A stretch of DNA of 35,155 bases from contig CAJONB010000004.1 in the NCBI GenBank assembly GCA_905235715.1, positions 1 to 35,155 of the forward strand, read 5' to 3'. The DNA is from an uncultured Ruminococcus sp. Lineage in GTDB: Bacteria; Bacillota; Clostridia; Oscillospirales; Acutalibacteraceae. The notes under the pieces are model-generated. The model saw only the letters and a program-made list of their open reading frames with translations, was not told the origin of the DNA and did not search any database. Positions 22,241-30,985 of the stretch are shown here, in pieces (within the stretch, counting starts at the first letter, position 1; every line of letters begins with the position of its first letter). A program made the translations under genes and the position numbers.

Positions 22241-22246
22241 TATAAT
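22218..22246 (+). promoter_or_regulatory. Promoter of the paaK1-iorAB-paaK2-ACT operon
   Basis: TTGCCT (22218-22223) and TATAAT (22241-22246) with exactly 17 bases between, 35 bases before the paaK1 start. Confidence 0.8.
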
Positions 22247-22280
22247 AGGTATGTCAGTAAGTAATAAATAAAGGGGTAAA

Positions 22281-23585
22281 ATGATGATTTTTCAAAAAGA
22301 TATTGAAACCTTACCGAGAAAAGAAATCGAAGCGATCCAGCTCGAACGGCTCAAATGGGTCGTCAAGTATTGCTACGACAACGTGCCGCTCTACCATCAG
22401 CGCCTGACGGACTGCGGCGTGCTGGACGGCTCTAAAATCAAGGAGCTGTCCGACATTCAGTACATACCCTACACCACGAAGGACGACTTCCGCGACAACT
22501 ATCCCTTCGGTCTGATGGCGACCGATATGAAGGACATCGTGCGGATTCACGCGTCATCGGGTACGACAGGAAAGCCTACGACCGGCGTATATACCAAGGA
22601 GGATTTGGATATCTGGTCGGACTGCGTTGCGCGCGTCGCGTGCGCGGGCGGCGTAACTCCCGACGATATAATCCAAATCAGCTTCGGCTACGGTCTGTTT
22701 ACCGGGGCGCTCGGTCTGCATTACGGTATTGAAAAAATCGGCGCGACCGTTATCCCCGCGTCCTCGGGCAATACCGAAAAGCAGCTGATGATGATGCGCG
22801 ACTGGGGCGTGACCGGCTTGGTAGCGACGCCATCCTATGCGCTCTATCTCTCCGAAGCGGTCAAGGAAGCGGGCTATCCCCTCTCCGACTACAAGCTCCG
22901 TCTGGGAATCCTCGGCTCCGAGCCGTGTACCGTTTCTATGCGTCAGCAGATTGAGGACAACTTCAACATCCGTGTGTCCGACAACTACGGCATGACCGAG
23001 CTGGGAGGTCCCGGCGTATCCGGCGACTGTGAAGCGCGCGACGGTATGCACTTCGCGGAGGATCACTTCCTGCCCGAAATCATCAACACCGACACCGGCG
23101 AGAGACTCGGCGAGGGCGAGGTCGGCGAGCTTGTCGTCACCACCCTGACCCGCAAGGGTATGCCCGTCCTGCGTTACCGCACCAAGGACATCACAAAGCT
23201 GTCGTACCGGCCCTGCTCCTGCGGCCGCACGCACGCCCGTATGGCGAAAACGATGGGCAGAACCGACGATATGCTGATTATCAAGGGCGTCAACGTCTTC
23301 CCCACGCAGATTGAAAATATTCTGATTGGCATTGACGATATCGCGCCGCACTATATGCTGTACATCACGCGCGAGAACTACCGCGACAGCCTTGAAATCA
23401 AGGTCGAGGTCACCAATGCCGCGCTGCTCGAAAATTATCAGCTGCTCGATAACCTCAAAAAGAGCATCGAGGCGAAGATGCAGTCCATCCTCGGACTGAG
23501 AACCAAGGTCACGCTTATGCCGCCGAAATCCCTCGAGCGCTTCCAGGGCAAGGCAAAGCGCATTGTCGACCAGCGAAATCTGTAA
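22281..23585 (+). CDS. paaK: Phenylacetate-CoA ligase-type enzyme (first copy)
   Basis: Adenylate-forming ligase of 434 residues that joins an aryl acid such as phenylacetate or indoleacetate to CoA using ATP. Signatures are the P-loop ASSGTTGKPT (91-100), FGYGLFTGALGLH, DNYGMTELGGPG, RYRTKDITKL, then CSCGRTHARM and GRTDDMLIIKGVNVFPTQIE with the hinge and C-terminal lid. Length is typical of PaaK. Start could be ATG 22281 or ATG 22284, both after AAGGGG. First gene of the operon with iorA, iorB, a second PaaK and an ACT protein, which points to aryl pyruvate/aryl-CoA metabolism. Confidence 0.92.
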   Translation: MMIFQKDIETLPRKEIEAIQLERLKWVVKYCYDNVPLYHQRLTDCGVLDGSKIKELSDIQYIPYTTKDDFRDNYPFGLMATDMKDIVRIHASSGTTGKPTTGVYTKEDLDIWSDCVARVACAGGVTPDDIIQISFGYGLFTGALGLHYGIEKIGATVIPASSGNTEKQLMMMRDWGVTGLVATPSYALYLSEAVKEAGYPLSDYKLRLGILGSEPCTVSMRQQIEDNFNIRVSDNYGMTELGGPGVSGDCEARDGMHFAEDHFLPEIINTDTGERLGEGEVGELVVTTLTRKGMPVLRYRTKDITKLSYRPCSCGRTHARMAKTMGRTDDMLIIKGVNVFPTQIENILIGIDDIAPHYMLYITRENYRDSLEIKVEVTNAALLENYQLLDNLKKSIEAKMQSILGLRTKVTLMPPKSLERFQGKAKRIVDQRNL

Positions 23586-23610
23586 GCCAAGCAAAGGTGG
23601 AATTAGAAAT

Positions 23611-25350
23611 ATGAAAGAATTAATGATAGGAAACGCGGCGGTTGCCCGCGGACTGTATGAAGCGGGATGCGCGCTGATTTCCAGCTACCCCGGCACCCCG
23701 AGCACGGAAATCACTGAGGTTTTCGCGAAATACGACGACGCCTACTGCGAATGGGCGCCCAATGAAAAGGTCGCGACGGAAGCCGCCTTCGGCGCCGCGC
23801 TGCGCGGCAAGCGCTCCGCCTGCTGCATGAAGCACGTCGGTCTGAACGTCGCCGCCGACCCGCTCTTTACCCTGTCTTATACAGGTGTGAACGCAGGCAT
23901 GGTCATCTGCGTTGCGGACGACCCCGGTATGCACAGCTCCCAGAACGAGCAGGACAGCCGCCACTATGCGATCGCCGCTAAGATTCCGATGCTCGAGCCG
24001 TCCGACTCTCAGGAGGCGCTGGACTTTGCGAAGCTCGCGTTTGAAATCTCCGAGCAGTTCGACACGCCCGTCCTGCTGAAAATGTGTACCCGCGTCGCTC
24101 ACTCACAGAGCATTGTCGAGGTCGGCGAGCGCGTCGAGGTCACAAAGCCCTACGAAAAGAATCCGCAGAAATACATCATGGCTCCCGCGAACGCCATCCG
24201 CCGTCATCCGTTTGTGGAGGAACGCACGGCAAAGCTCGTCGAATACGCGGAAACCTCCCCTGTCAACCGCGTTGAGGACGGCGACGGCAGCCGCGACTTC
24301 GGCGTGATTACCTCCTCGACCTCTTATCAGTATGTCAAAGAGGCGTTCGGCGACAGCGTCCCTGTATTAAAGCTCGGCATGGTCAATCCCTTACCCGTCA
24401 AGCTGATTCGTGACTTTGCCGCCAAGGTCGGCAAGGTTTATGTGATTGAAGAGCTTGACCCGGTTATCGAAACCCACTGCAAGGCAATCGGCGTTGACGT
24501 TGTCGGCAAGGAGAAATTCTCCATTCTCGGCGAATTTTCACAAAAATCCATTGAAAAAGCCTTTGATATGGCGGATAAAACCGCCTTCCGTCTGGATACC
24601 GACGTTCCCGTACGTCCTCCGATGATGTGCGCGGGCTGTCCTCACCGCGGGATGTTCTCTGTCCTCGCGAAAAACAAAATCACGGTGCTGGGCGACATCG
24701 GCTGTTATACGCTCGGCTCGATGCCTCCGCTGAACGCGCTCGATATGACGCTGTGCATGGGCGCTTCCGTATCGGGTCTGCACGGCTATAATAAAGCCGG
24801 CGGCGAGGAAACCGAAGGCAAGTCCGTCTGCGTAATCGGCGACTCGACCTTCATGCACTCGGGCGTGACGGGGCTGATAAATATCGCCTACAACCAAAGC
24901 AACTCAACCGTCATCATTCTCGACAACTCCATCACGGGTATGACGGGTCATCAGCAAAATCCGACGACCGGTTACTCCATCAAGGGCGACCCCGCGGGTA
25001 AGGTAGACCTCGAAAGTCTTTGCCACTCTATCGGCATCAACTCCGTGCGCGTCGTCGACCCCTACAATCTCGAGGAATGTAATAAGGTTCTCAAGGAAGA
25101 GCTTGCAAAGGACGAGCCGTCCGTTATTATCTCACGCCGTCCGTGCGTTCTTCTGAAATATGTCAAGCCGAAAAAGCCGCTTCACGTCAATACCGAAAAG
25201 TGCAAGAGCTGCAAGCGCTGCATGAAGTTCGGCTGTCCGGCGATTTCGTTCCGCGATAACCACGCGGTAGTCGACCCCACCCTTTGTATCGGCTGCGGCG
25301 TATGCGCTCAGCTATGTGCGTTTGACGCGTTTGAAAGCGAGGTAGAGTGA
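23611..25350 (+). CDS. iorA: Indolepyruvate:ferredoxin oxidoreductase, alpha subunit
   Basis: Large subunit (579 residues) of the enzyme that converts aryl pyruvates, CoA and oxidised ferredoxin to aryl-acetyl-CoA, CO2 and reduced ferredoxin, reversibly. The N-terminal half holds a pyrimidine-binding domain (GNAAVARGLYEAGC, SSYPGTPSTEI). The C-terminal half holds the TPP domain: MCAGCPHRGMFS, GDIGCYTLG, CMGASVSGLHG, VIGDSTFMHSG and NSITGMTGHQQNP. Two [4Fe-4S] clusters close the protein: C531, C534, C537, C542 and C559, C562, C565, C569. ATG 23611 is chosen after AAAGGTGG. Complex partner is iorB, two bases downstream. Confidence 0.95.
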   Translation: MKELMIGNAAVARGLYEAGCALISSYPGTPSTEITEVFAKYDDAYCEWAPNEKVATEAAFGAALRGKRSACCMKHVGLNVAADPLFTLSYTGVNAGMVICVADDPGMHSSQNEQDSRHYAIAAKIPMLEPSDSQEALDFAKLAFEISEQFDTPVLLKMCTRVAHSQSIVEVGERVEVTKPYEKNPQKYIMAPANAIRRHPFVEERTAKLVEYAETSPVNRVEDGDGSRDFGVITSSTSYQYVKEAFGDSVPVLKLGMVNPLPVKLIRDFAAKVGKVYVIEELDPVIETHCKAIGVDVVGKEKFSILGEFSQKSIEKAFDMADKTAFRLDTDVPVRPPMMCAGCPHRGMFSVLAKNKITVLGDIGCYTLGSMPPLNALDMTLCMGASVSGLHGYNKAGGEETEGKSVCVIGDSTFMHSGVTGLINIAYNQSNSTVIILDNSITGMTGHQQNPTTGYSIKGDPAGKVDLESLCHSIGINSVRVVDPYNLEECNKVLKEELAKDEPSVIISRRPCVLLKYVKPKKPLHVNTEKCKSCKRCMKFGCPAISFRDNHAVVDPTLCIGCGVCAQLCAFDAFESEVE

Positions 25351-25351
25351 T

Positions 25352-25921
25352 ATGACGAAAAATGTAATGATTGTCGGCGTAGGCGGTCAGGGCTCTCTGC
25401 TCGCCTCAAAGCTTCTCGGCAGACTTCTCGTTGACGAGGGCTACGACGTAAAGGTTTCCGAGGTTCACGGTATGAGCCAGCGCGGCGGCTCCGTCGTCAC
25501 CTACGTCCGCTTCGGCGACAGGGTTTATTCCCCCGTAATTGAAGCAGGCGAGGCGGATTTCATCGTTTCGTTCGAAAAAATCGAAGCCGCCCGCTATGTG
25601 GAGAATTTAAAGAAGGACGGTACCGTTATCGTCAACACCCAGCAGATCGACCCCATGCCCGTCATCATCGGCGCGGCTGAGTATCCCTCCGGTATCCTCG
25701 AGGAGATGAAAGCAAAGGGCGTTCACGTCGACGCCATCGACGCGCTCGACCTTGCCCGGCAGGCAGGCTCCGCAAAGGCGTGTAATATCGTGCTGATGGG
25801 CAGGCTGGCGAAATATTTCGATATACCCAAGGAAAAGTGGATTGCCGCTATCGAAAATAGCGTCAAGCCGCAGTTTGTCGAAATGAACAAAAAGGCATTT
25901 GAACTCGGCTACAGCTGCTGA
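25352..25921 (+). CDS. iorB: Indolepyruvate:ferredoxin oxidoreductase, beta subunit
   Basis: Gamma-domain subunit of 189 residues that completes the IorAB complex. It begins NVMIVGVGGQGSLLASKLLGRLL, the usual family signature, followed by VSEVHGMSQRGGSVVTYVRFG and later NIVLMGRLAKYFDIP. It carries no iron-sulfur cluster. The start at ATG 25352 lies one base after the iorA stop codon, so translation is coupled to iorA. Confidence 0.94.
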   Translation: MTKNVMIVGVGGQGSLLASKLLGRLLVDEGYDVKVSEVHGMSQRGGSVVTYVRFGDRVYSPVIEAGEADFIVSFEKIEAARYVENLKKDGTVIVNTQQIDPMPVIIGAAEYPSGILEEMKAKGVHVDAIDALDLARQAGSAKACNIVLMGRLAKYFDIPKEKWIAAIENSVKPQFVEMNKKAFELGYSC

Positions 25922-25975
25922 GTTTACAAAGTATAAAAGCAAAATAAATAATGATAATCAGAAAGGATGAGACCG

Positions 25976-27292
25976 TTGCACAACCACTACTACCAACCGG
26001 AAGCCGAAACAATGCCGGTTGAAAACATCAAAAAATTACAGGAAGAAAAGCTGAAGAAGCAGGTGCGCCACGTATATGATAACGTCAAGTATTATCGCGA
26101 CCTGATGGACGCGAAGGGCGTGACCCCCGACGATATCCGGACGCTCGACGATATCAAAAAGCTCCCCTTCCTCACCAAGGACGACCTCAGAGAAGCCTAT
26201 CCCTACGGAATGCTCGCGACCGACCTCAAGGACTGCGTTCGCATCCAGTCCACCTCCGGCACGACCGGCAAGCGCGTCGTCGCCTTTTATACCCAGAACG
26301 ATATTGATTTATGGGAGGACTGCTGTGCGCGCGCAATCGTCGCCGTGGGCGGCGATGAAAACGACGTCTGTCAGGTTTGCTACGGCTACGGTCTGTTTAC
26401 CGGCGGCCCCGGTCTCAACGGCGGCTCTCACAAGGTCGGCTGTCTGACGCTCCCCATGTCCAGCGGCAACACCGAACGCCAGATTCAGTTCATGATGGAT
26501 TTAGGCGCCACGATTCTCTGCTGTACGCCCTCCTATGCCGCCTATATCGGAGAGAGTCTCAAGGAGCGCGGCTATAAGCCCGAGGATAACAAGCTCAAGG
26601 CGGGTATCTTCGGTGCGGAGCCGTGGACGGAGGAAATGCGCAGAGATATTGAAAAATCGCTCGGCATCAAGGCGTATGATATCTACGGTCTGACCGAAAC
26701 AAGCGGCCCCGGCGTATCCTTCGAGTGTGAGGAACAGACAGGAATGCACATCAACGAAGACCACTTCTACGCGGAAATCATCGACCCCGAAACCGGCGAG
26801 GTCCTCCCCGAGGGCAGTAAGGGCGAGCTGGTATTCACCGCGCTCGATAAAGAAGCGTTCCCGCTGCTCAGATACCGCACCCGCGATATCTGCGTTCTCA
26901 AAAGAGAGAAATGCTCCTGCGGACGCACATTCATCAAGATGTCAAAGCCGATGGGCAGAAGCGACGATATGATGATTATTCGCGGCGTCAACGTATTCCC
27001 GAGCCAGATTGAGGCGGTTCTGCTGAATAACGGCTACGCGCCCAACTACCAGATCATCGTCGATCGCGTGAACAATACCGACACCTTCGATATCAACGTC
27101 GAGATGCTCCCCGAGGACTTCTCTGATACGCCGAAGACCATCACCAAGAAGGAAAAAGACCTGCAGAACGCGATGAAAACCATGCTCGGCATCAATCCCG
27201 CAATTCACCTTGTCGCGCCGAAGACGATTGCCCGCAGCGAGGGCAAGGCTGTCCGCGTCATCGACAAGCGTAAATCTTACGATACAAAATAA
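25976..27292 (+). CDS. paaK: Phenylacetate-CoA ligase-type enzyme (second copy)
   Basis: A second aryl-CoA ligase, 438 residues, clearly related to the first but diverged. Motifs: STSGTTGKRVVAFYTQND, CYGYGLFTGGPGLNGGSHKVG, DIYGLTETSGPGVSFECEE, RYRTRDICVLKREKCSCGRT and GRSDDMMIIRGVNVFPSQIE. The start is best taken as TTG 25976 (reads MHNHYYQPEAETMP, like normal PaaK openings), about nine bases after AAAGGA; ATG 25967 is in frame but sits in the ribosome binding site. The divergence from copy one suggests a different aryl acid or opposite physiological use. Confidence 0.92.
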   Translation: MHNHYYQPEAETMPVENIKKLQEEKLKKQVRHVYDNVKYYRDLMDAKGVTPDDIRTLDDIKKLPFLTKDDLREAYPYGMLATDLKDCVRIQSTSGTTGKRVVAFYTQNDIDLWEDCCARAIVAVGGDENDVCQVCYGYGLFTGGPGLNGGSHKVGCLTLPMSSGNTERQIQFMMDLGATILCCTPSYAAYIGESLKERGYKPEDNKLKAGIFGAEPWTEEMRRDIEKSLGIKAYDIYGLTETSGPGVSFECEEQTGMHINEDHFYAEIIDPETGEVLPEGSKGELVFTALDKEAFPLLRYRTRDICVLKREKCSCGRTFIKMSKPMGRSDDMMIIRGVNVFPSQIEAVLLNNGYAPNYQIIVDRVNNTDTFDINVEMLPEDFSDTPKTITKKEKDLQNAMKTMLGINPAIHLVAPKTIARSEGKAVRVIDKRKSYDTK

Positions 27293-27304
27293 AGGAGAAG
27301 AATC

Positions 27305-27736
27305 ATGGCAATCAAACAATTATCCATTTTTGTAGAAAACCGCGAGGGTACTCTCGTCAACGTAACCGACGCTATCGCTAAGGCGAAGGTCGATATCCGC
27401 GCCATGAGTGTCGCCGATACCAACGACTTTGGTATCTTCCGCCTGATTGTGACCGACATTGATAAGGCGAAGGCAGCTCTTGAGGAAGCAAACTGCTTTG
27501 TTTCCGTCACCGAGGTTGTCGGCGTAGCAATCAACGACGAGCCGGGCGGTCTGGCAAAGGTCATCAAGATTCTTGCGGACAACAACATCAACATTGAGTA
27601 TATGTACGCATTCATCACGGTTTCCGGTCAATTTGCCTACGTTGTCCTGCGCGTTGCGGACAATGAAGCCGCAGAAAAAATCCTCGTCGAAAACGGTATC
27701 AAGCTCGTCAGCGAAGAGGATATCGAAAATCTGTAA
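27305..27736 (+). CDS. ACT domain protein (tandem ACT)
   Basis: A 143-residue soluble protein made of two ACT modules: AIKQLSIFVENREGTLVNVTDAIAKAKVDIRAMSVADTNDFG-like first repeat and AINDEPGGLAKVIKILADNNINIEYMYAF second repeat. ACT domains bind amino acids and tune enzymes or regulators. Such stand-alone proteins are regularly encoded beside PaaK/IOR genes, so a likely role is sensing an aromatic amino acid for this pathway. It starts 12 bases after paaK2 with AAAGGAG and ends the operon. Confidence 0.9.
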   Translation: MAIKQLSIFVENREGTLVNVTDAIAKAKVDIRAMSVADTNDFGIFRLIVTDIDKAKAALEEANCFVSVTEVVGVAINDEPGGLAKVIKILADNNINIEYMYAFITVSGQFAYVVLRVADNEAAEKILVENGIKLVSEEDIENL

Positions 27737-27756
27737 TATAAAAATATCGGCATGAA

Positions 27757-27799
27757 AACGGGGGCTCTCGCACTAAGAAATGCGACAGCCCCTGTTTTT
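27757..27799. terminator. Terminator after the ACT gene (bidirectional)
   Basis: Stem ACGGGGGCT-C-TCGCA / TGCGA-C-AGCCCCTGT followed by TTTTT on the plus strand; AAAA before it gives a T tract for the convergent DUF1643 gene as well. Confidence 0.88.
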
Positions 27800-27812
27800 G
27801 TATAGAGGGAGC

Positions 27813-28418
27813 CTACATATTATTGAGATATTTCTCAACGTCAAAGTCATCCAGCGGCGTATCCTTCTTCAGATAAAGCGGATGGTGGGGGTGTCCTTTC
27901 TTCGAGATTTTCCCCGCGGAGTACCAGTGCGCGCCGTATTGCTCGCCGAGCGTAATCATCGAGCGTACGCAACCGGGCAGATAGCGCCGCTTCTCAATAA
28001 TATTGCCCCACGCCGCCCATACGGCGGGCGACTGACGGCTGATTTGCAGGACGTATTCGAATGCCTTCATGTTTTCTTCATGCAAGAGCATATTGCACTC
28101 GCGCTCCATATCGTCGGGATTTGTCGCGCGCTGGGCATAGACATTGAACATGATAAAGCTGTCAAAGCCGTTGTACAGCGCGATTCGCTCGACAGATTTC
28201 AGGGTATTGTCGAGGTCGTCGGGCGCGGCGGTCGAAGGATTGATGCCGATACAAATTAAAGGATTCTCGCCTTTTGTCCCGAGAATATAACGGTACTCGC
28301 TGTAAAAATCAGGGACATACAGCCAGCGGCTCTTGTCATAATCATCATTGGTCGATACCAACGCTTTCTCAAAGGTCAGCACCTCAATATCCACGGTATC
28401 GGACGAGGGAATGTGCAT
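27813..28418 (-). CDS. DUF1643 domain protein
   Basis: A 201-residue cytoplasmic protein of unknown function. The DUF1643 signature is visible: RYILG, CIGINPSTAAPDDLDNTLKSV, GFDSFIMFNVYAQRATNPDDM, AAWGNIIEKRRYL and the GHPHHPLYLKKD ending. The family is scattered among bacteria and phages. ATG 28418 has AAGGGG upstream, seventy bases after the amylase stop, with a terminator hairpin between, so expression may come from readthrough of the amylase transcript or a promoter I cannot identify. Confidence 0.85.
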   Translation of the reverse strand: MHIPSSDTVDIEVLTFEKALVSTNDDYDKSRWLYVPDFYSEYRYILGTKGENPLICIGINPSTAAPDDLDNTLKSVERIALYNGFDSFIMFNVYAQRATNPDDMERECNMLLHEENMKAFEYVLQISRQSPAVWAAWGNIIEKRRYLPGCVRSMITLGEQYGAHWYSAGKISKKGHPHHPLYLKKDTPLDDFDVEKYLNNM

Positions 28419-28439
28419 AGATATAACCCCTTATAGTCA

Positions 28440-28470
28440 AAGCAGGCGATCAAAAGACCGCCTGCTGTTT
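28440..28470 (-). terminator. Terminator after the amylase gene
   Basis: Stem GCAGGCGATC / GACCGCCTGC (one G-U) with an AAAA loop. The minus-strand tail is TTTGAC only, so some readthrough into the DUF1643 gene is likely. Confidence 0.7.
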
Positions 28471-28488
28471 ATTGATTTTATGATTCGC

Positions 28489-30789
28489 TTAAAGCTCCCA
28501 TGTGCCGAGTTCCCATTTGCCCTCGTCATTTACATGGTCTGCCCATACGCCGATATCGTTGTCGATAGACGCGTCAACCGACTGCGGCTCGCCTGTTCCG
28601 GCGCTGACAACAAACTGGTCGCACTCCATCGGGACAAAGCCGAAATACTGTGCCTGACCGTAATCGTTGGTGTCATAGAATTCCATCTGCTCGCCCGGCC
28701 ATGCGACAGGACCTTCCTCGCCGGACGTCCAGTAATAGAGATTCATCGCGCCGCTCCAGCCCTGTGAGTTGCTGAAGATAACGGTATAGCAGCCGTCACG
28801 GTGCGGATAATCGGGCTCGTCGGGATAGGTCGGAGTATACGGATCGTCTGTCGGAGTATACGGGTCTTCCGTCGGAACGATAACCGGCGTCGTCGGTGTG
28901 ACATCACCGCCGATACGCTTGTCGATGATAGACTTATCGGACAGCGGCAGTCCCGCAAGGTAACGCTGGATCGCAGTCGCGTCAAGAACCGTTACCTGAG
29001 TATCCTGGTCAACATCGCCGACAACATCATAATAGGTTGTCTTTTCCGCTAAGTTTACCAGAACACGCTGGATAAGGGTCGCGTCATAAATGGAAATCGT
29101 ATCATCGTCGTCGGTATCACCCATCAGCTTGCCCTGACCGTATTGGGTAGGAGCCTGTGTCGGGGGCTGGGTGGGCTTTGCAGTGCTCGGCTGCTGGGTC
29201 GGCTCCTCACCGTCAAGATAGATAACCGCTACGCCGGTGTTGCCGACGTTACCGCGAATCTGGGTAGAGGTAACGGTAAACTTCGCGCCGCTGATAGCGT
29301 CGGTATAAGTACCCGCCTTGAGCTTGTGGTTGGTCAGTGTAACAGAGCCGGAGGTGGCGCTGCCGCAGCGAACGATCACACAGCCTGTGGTTCCGCGCTC
29401 GATATAAGCGTTGCCGCTCTGGTTCGCGGTGCAATATTCGGACTGACCGATAAAGTAGTTATGGAACTGGTTGACTGCCTTTGTGGTCGCGTTAGACCAA
29501 GAGGTCTTTTTCGCGTCGCCCAGCGTGATGTTCTTCAGGGCGCTTGTCGAGGTGCTGTCGTCGGGACGCGCAAGGTATACGGTGGTAAAGCCCGCACGGC
29601 CTGCTGTCAGCGCCCAGATTTTACCTCTCTGGACGACGTTCAGCGAGGTGGTAGTGCCGTCGATATAGGTATCATGGGATTCTTCCCAGAGAACGGTGTT
29701 CGCCTTTGTGAAAGTGTTGTTGCCGGTATCGTTATAGAACGGAGTCGCGTTACCGTTGGACGCGCCGTTACGTACCGCGGGCATAATCTGGTCGCGGTGA
29801 GCGCTGTTATCGGTAACCTCAAAGAACTTGAAGTACATCGAATACGGACGGTTAACGCCGCAGGTGTTCAGAATTTCGCCGTAAGCATAGCACTCCTTCT
29901 CGGGGTGGGCGTTTCTGACCTTGGTCAAGGTGTTCTTCCAGAAATCGGAACGCAGACCCGCAATATCGTCGGGAGTTTCAATATGCTTCGCCGCGTCGAA
30001 GCGGAAGCCGTCCGCGCCGGCGGTCAGCAGCTCGTCCATATAATCATAGATTGCCTGCTGGACGCGGCTGTCCTCGGTTTTCAGGTCGGGCAGATGCGAG
30101 GTGCAGTTACGGGTCAGGTCGTAGGTAGAATCATACTGAGATACGCCGTTTTCCAGATACTGCATATTCTTATAGGGGCTGTGGAACAGATTGTTGTTGT
30201 AAATCTCAGGCTCAAATTCCTTCGCCCTCTCGGTGACGTGGTTGATCGGGTTTTTATCGTAGGAGCTGCTCTGGTCGTCCTTTTCATAGCCGTTGGTACC
30301 CATGTGGTTGATAACGGTGTCGACGATAACCTTCAGTCCCAGCTCGTGCGCCTTGTTACACATCGAAACGAACTCAGACTTAGTACCGAGCGCGTTGTCG
30401 GTCGATTCGTTAATCTGGAAGCCTGCGGGCTGATAGAACATCCACCATCCGTTGTTGCTCTGATCAAACTTAGCGCCCTTGGTAGCCTCTTTGATCTCAT
30501 TAGGAGGCGATACCTGTACGGTAGTAAAGCCCTGCTCGGCGATGGTCGTCAGGTTTGCCTCAATATTCTTGTACGACCATGTCCATGCCTGCAGAATCGT
30601 ACCGTCGTTCACGGTGCTGGAAAGACCGTAGCCGTTTTCCGCCGAGGTCTGCGCCAGCATATCCTGATATGCCGAGGTCGCCGCAAGCTCTGTATTCGCG
30701 CCGGACGCGACAACAGAAGATGCAACCGCCACGCAGGACGTCACCAGCACGACAGCCAGCAGAACGCTCAATAAACGTTTCAGTTTCAT
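28489..30789 (-). CDS. Secreted GH13 alpha-amylase with internal dockerin and C-terminal starch-binding module
   Basis: Extracellular starch-degrading enzyme of 766 residues. A Sec signal peptide covers about 1-30. The GH13 barrel spans roughly 60-420 with all four conserved regions: DTVINH (157-162), GFRFDAAKH (nucleophile D265), YAYGE (acid E305) and SHD (D373). A C-terminal beta domain runs to about 525. After a PTQ-rich linker comes a type I dockerin (about 555-625) with two calcium-loop repeats, GDTDDDDTISIYDATLIQR and GDVDQDTQVTVLDATAIQR. A DPYTPT-repeat linker then leads to a CBM26-like module (about 666-766). ATG 30789 has GGAGG upstream. The dockerin implies docking to a cohesin scaffold, as in Ruminococcus amylosomes. 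Confidence 0.93.
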   Translation of the reverse strand: MKLKRLLSVLLAVVLVTSCVAVASSVVASGANTELAATSAYQDMLAQTSAENGYGLSSTVNDGTILQAWTWSYKNIEANLTTIAEQGFTTVQVSPPNEIKEATKGAKFDQSNNGWWMFYQPAGFQINESTDNALGTKSEFVSMCNKAHELGLKVIVDTVINHMGTNGYEKDDQSSSYDKNPINHVTERAKEFEPEIYNNNLFHSPYKNMQYLENGVSQYDSTYDLTRNCTSHLPDLKTEDSRVQQAIYDYMDELLTAGADGFRFDAAKHIETPDDIAGLRSDFWKNTLTKVRNAHPEKECYAYGEILNTCGVNRPYSMYFKFFEVTDNSAHRDQIMPAVRNGASNGNATPFYNDTGNNTFTKANTVLWEESHDTYIDGTTTSLNVVQRGKIWALTAGRAGFTTVYLARPDDSTSTSALKNITLGDAKKTSWSNATTKAVNQFHNYFIGQSEYCTANQSGNAYIERGTTGCVIVRCGSATSGSVTLTNHKLKAGTYTDAISGAKFTVTSTQIRGNVGNTGVAVIYLDGEEPTQQPSTAKPTQPPTQAPTQYGQGKLMGDTDDDDTISIYDATLIQRVLVNLAEKTTYYDVVGDVDQDTQVTVLDATAIQRYLAGLPLSDKSIIDKRIGGDVTPTTPVIVPTEDPYTPTDDPYTPTYPDEPDYPHRDGCYTVIFSNSQGWSGAMNLYYWTSGEEGPVAWPGEQMEFYDTNDYGQAQYFGFVPMECDQFVVSAGTGEPQSVDASIDNDIGVWADHVNDEGKWELGTWEL

Positions 30790-30808
30790 AATATCCTCCT
30801 GATTATTC

Positions 30809-30823
30809 GGAGCAGATTGCTCC
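30809..30823 (-). repeat. Hairpin in the amylase leader
   Basis: GGAGCA-GAT-TGCTCC, a perfect 6-base-pair inverted repeat between promoter and ribosome binding site. Possible operator or RNA stabiliser. Confidence 0.45.
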
Positions 30824-30847
30824 CTCTCTGAGATTTCCTCACTGTTT

Positions 30848-30876
30848 AGTATAACAAAAACACGGCTTTGATTCAA
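30848..30876 (-). promoter_or_regulatory. Promoter of the amylase gene
   Basis: TTGAAT (30871-30876) and TATACT (30848-30853) on the minus strand with a 17-base spacer. Confidence 0.8.
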
Positions 30877-30937
30877 TTCACTTTTTCTACAAATATTCGC
30901 ACGGAAATTCAACATAATACCTAAACGAAATTTGTTG

Positions 30938-30966
30938 TTGCAAAAAGTTTTCTGTAGTGATAAAAT
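30938..30966 (+). promoter_or_regulatory. Promoter of the zinc-ribbon membrane protein gene
   Basis: TTGCAA (30938-30943) and TAAAAT (30961-30966) with 17 bases between; very short leader to ATG 30986. Confidence 0.7.
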
Positions 30967-30985
30967 AGCTCTCAGGTGATAAACT

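Noticed and set aside
22554..23594. Minus-strand open frame of 346 codons
   Set aside because: Antisense to the clear paaK1 gene and without family motifs.
29143..30774. Plus-strand open frame of 543 codons
   Set aside because: Antisense to the amylase gene, whose domains and motifs are complete; the reverse frame has no recognisable motif or ribosome binding site.
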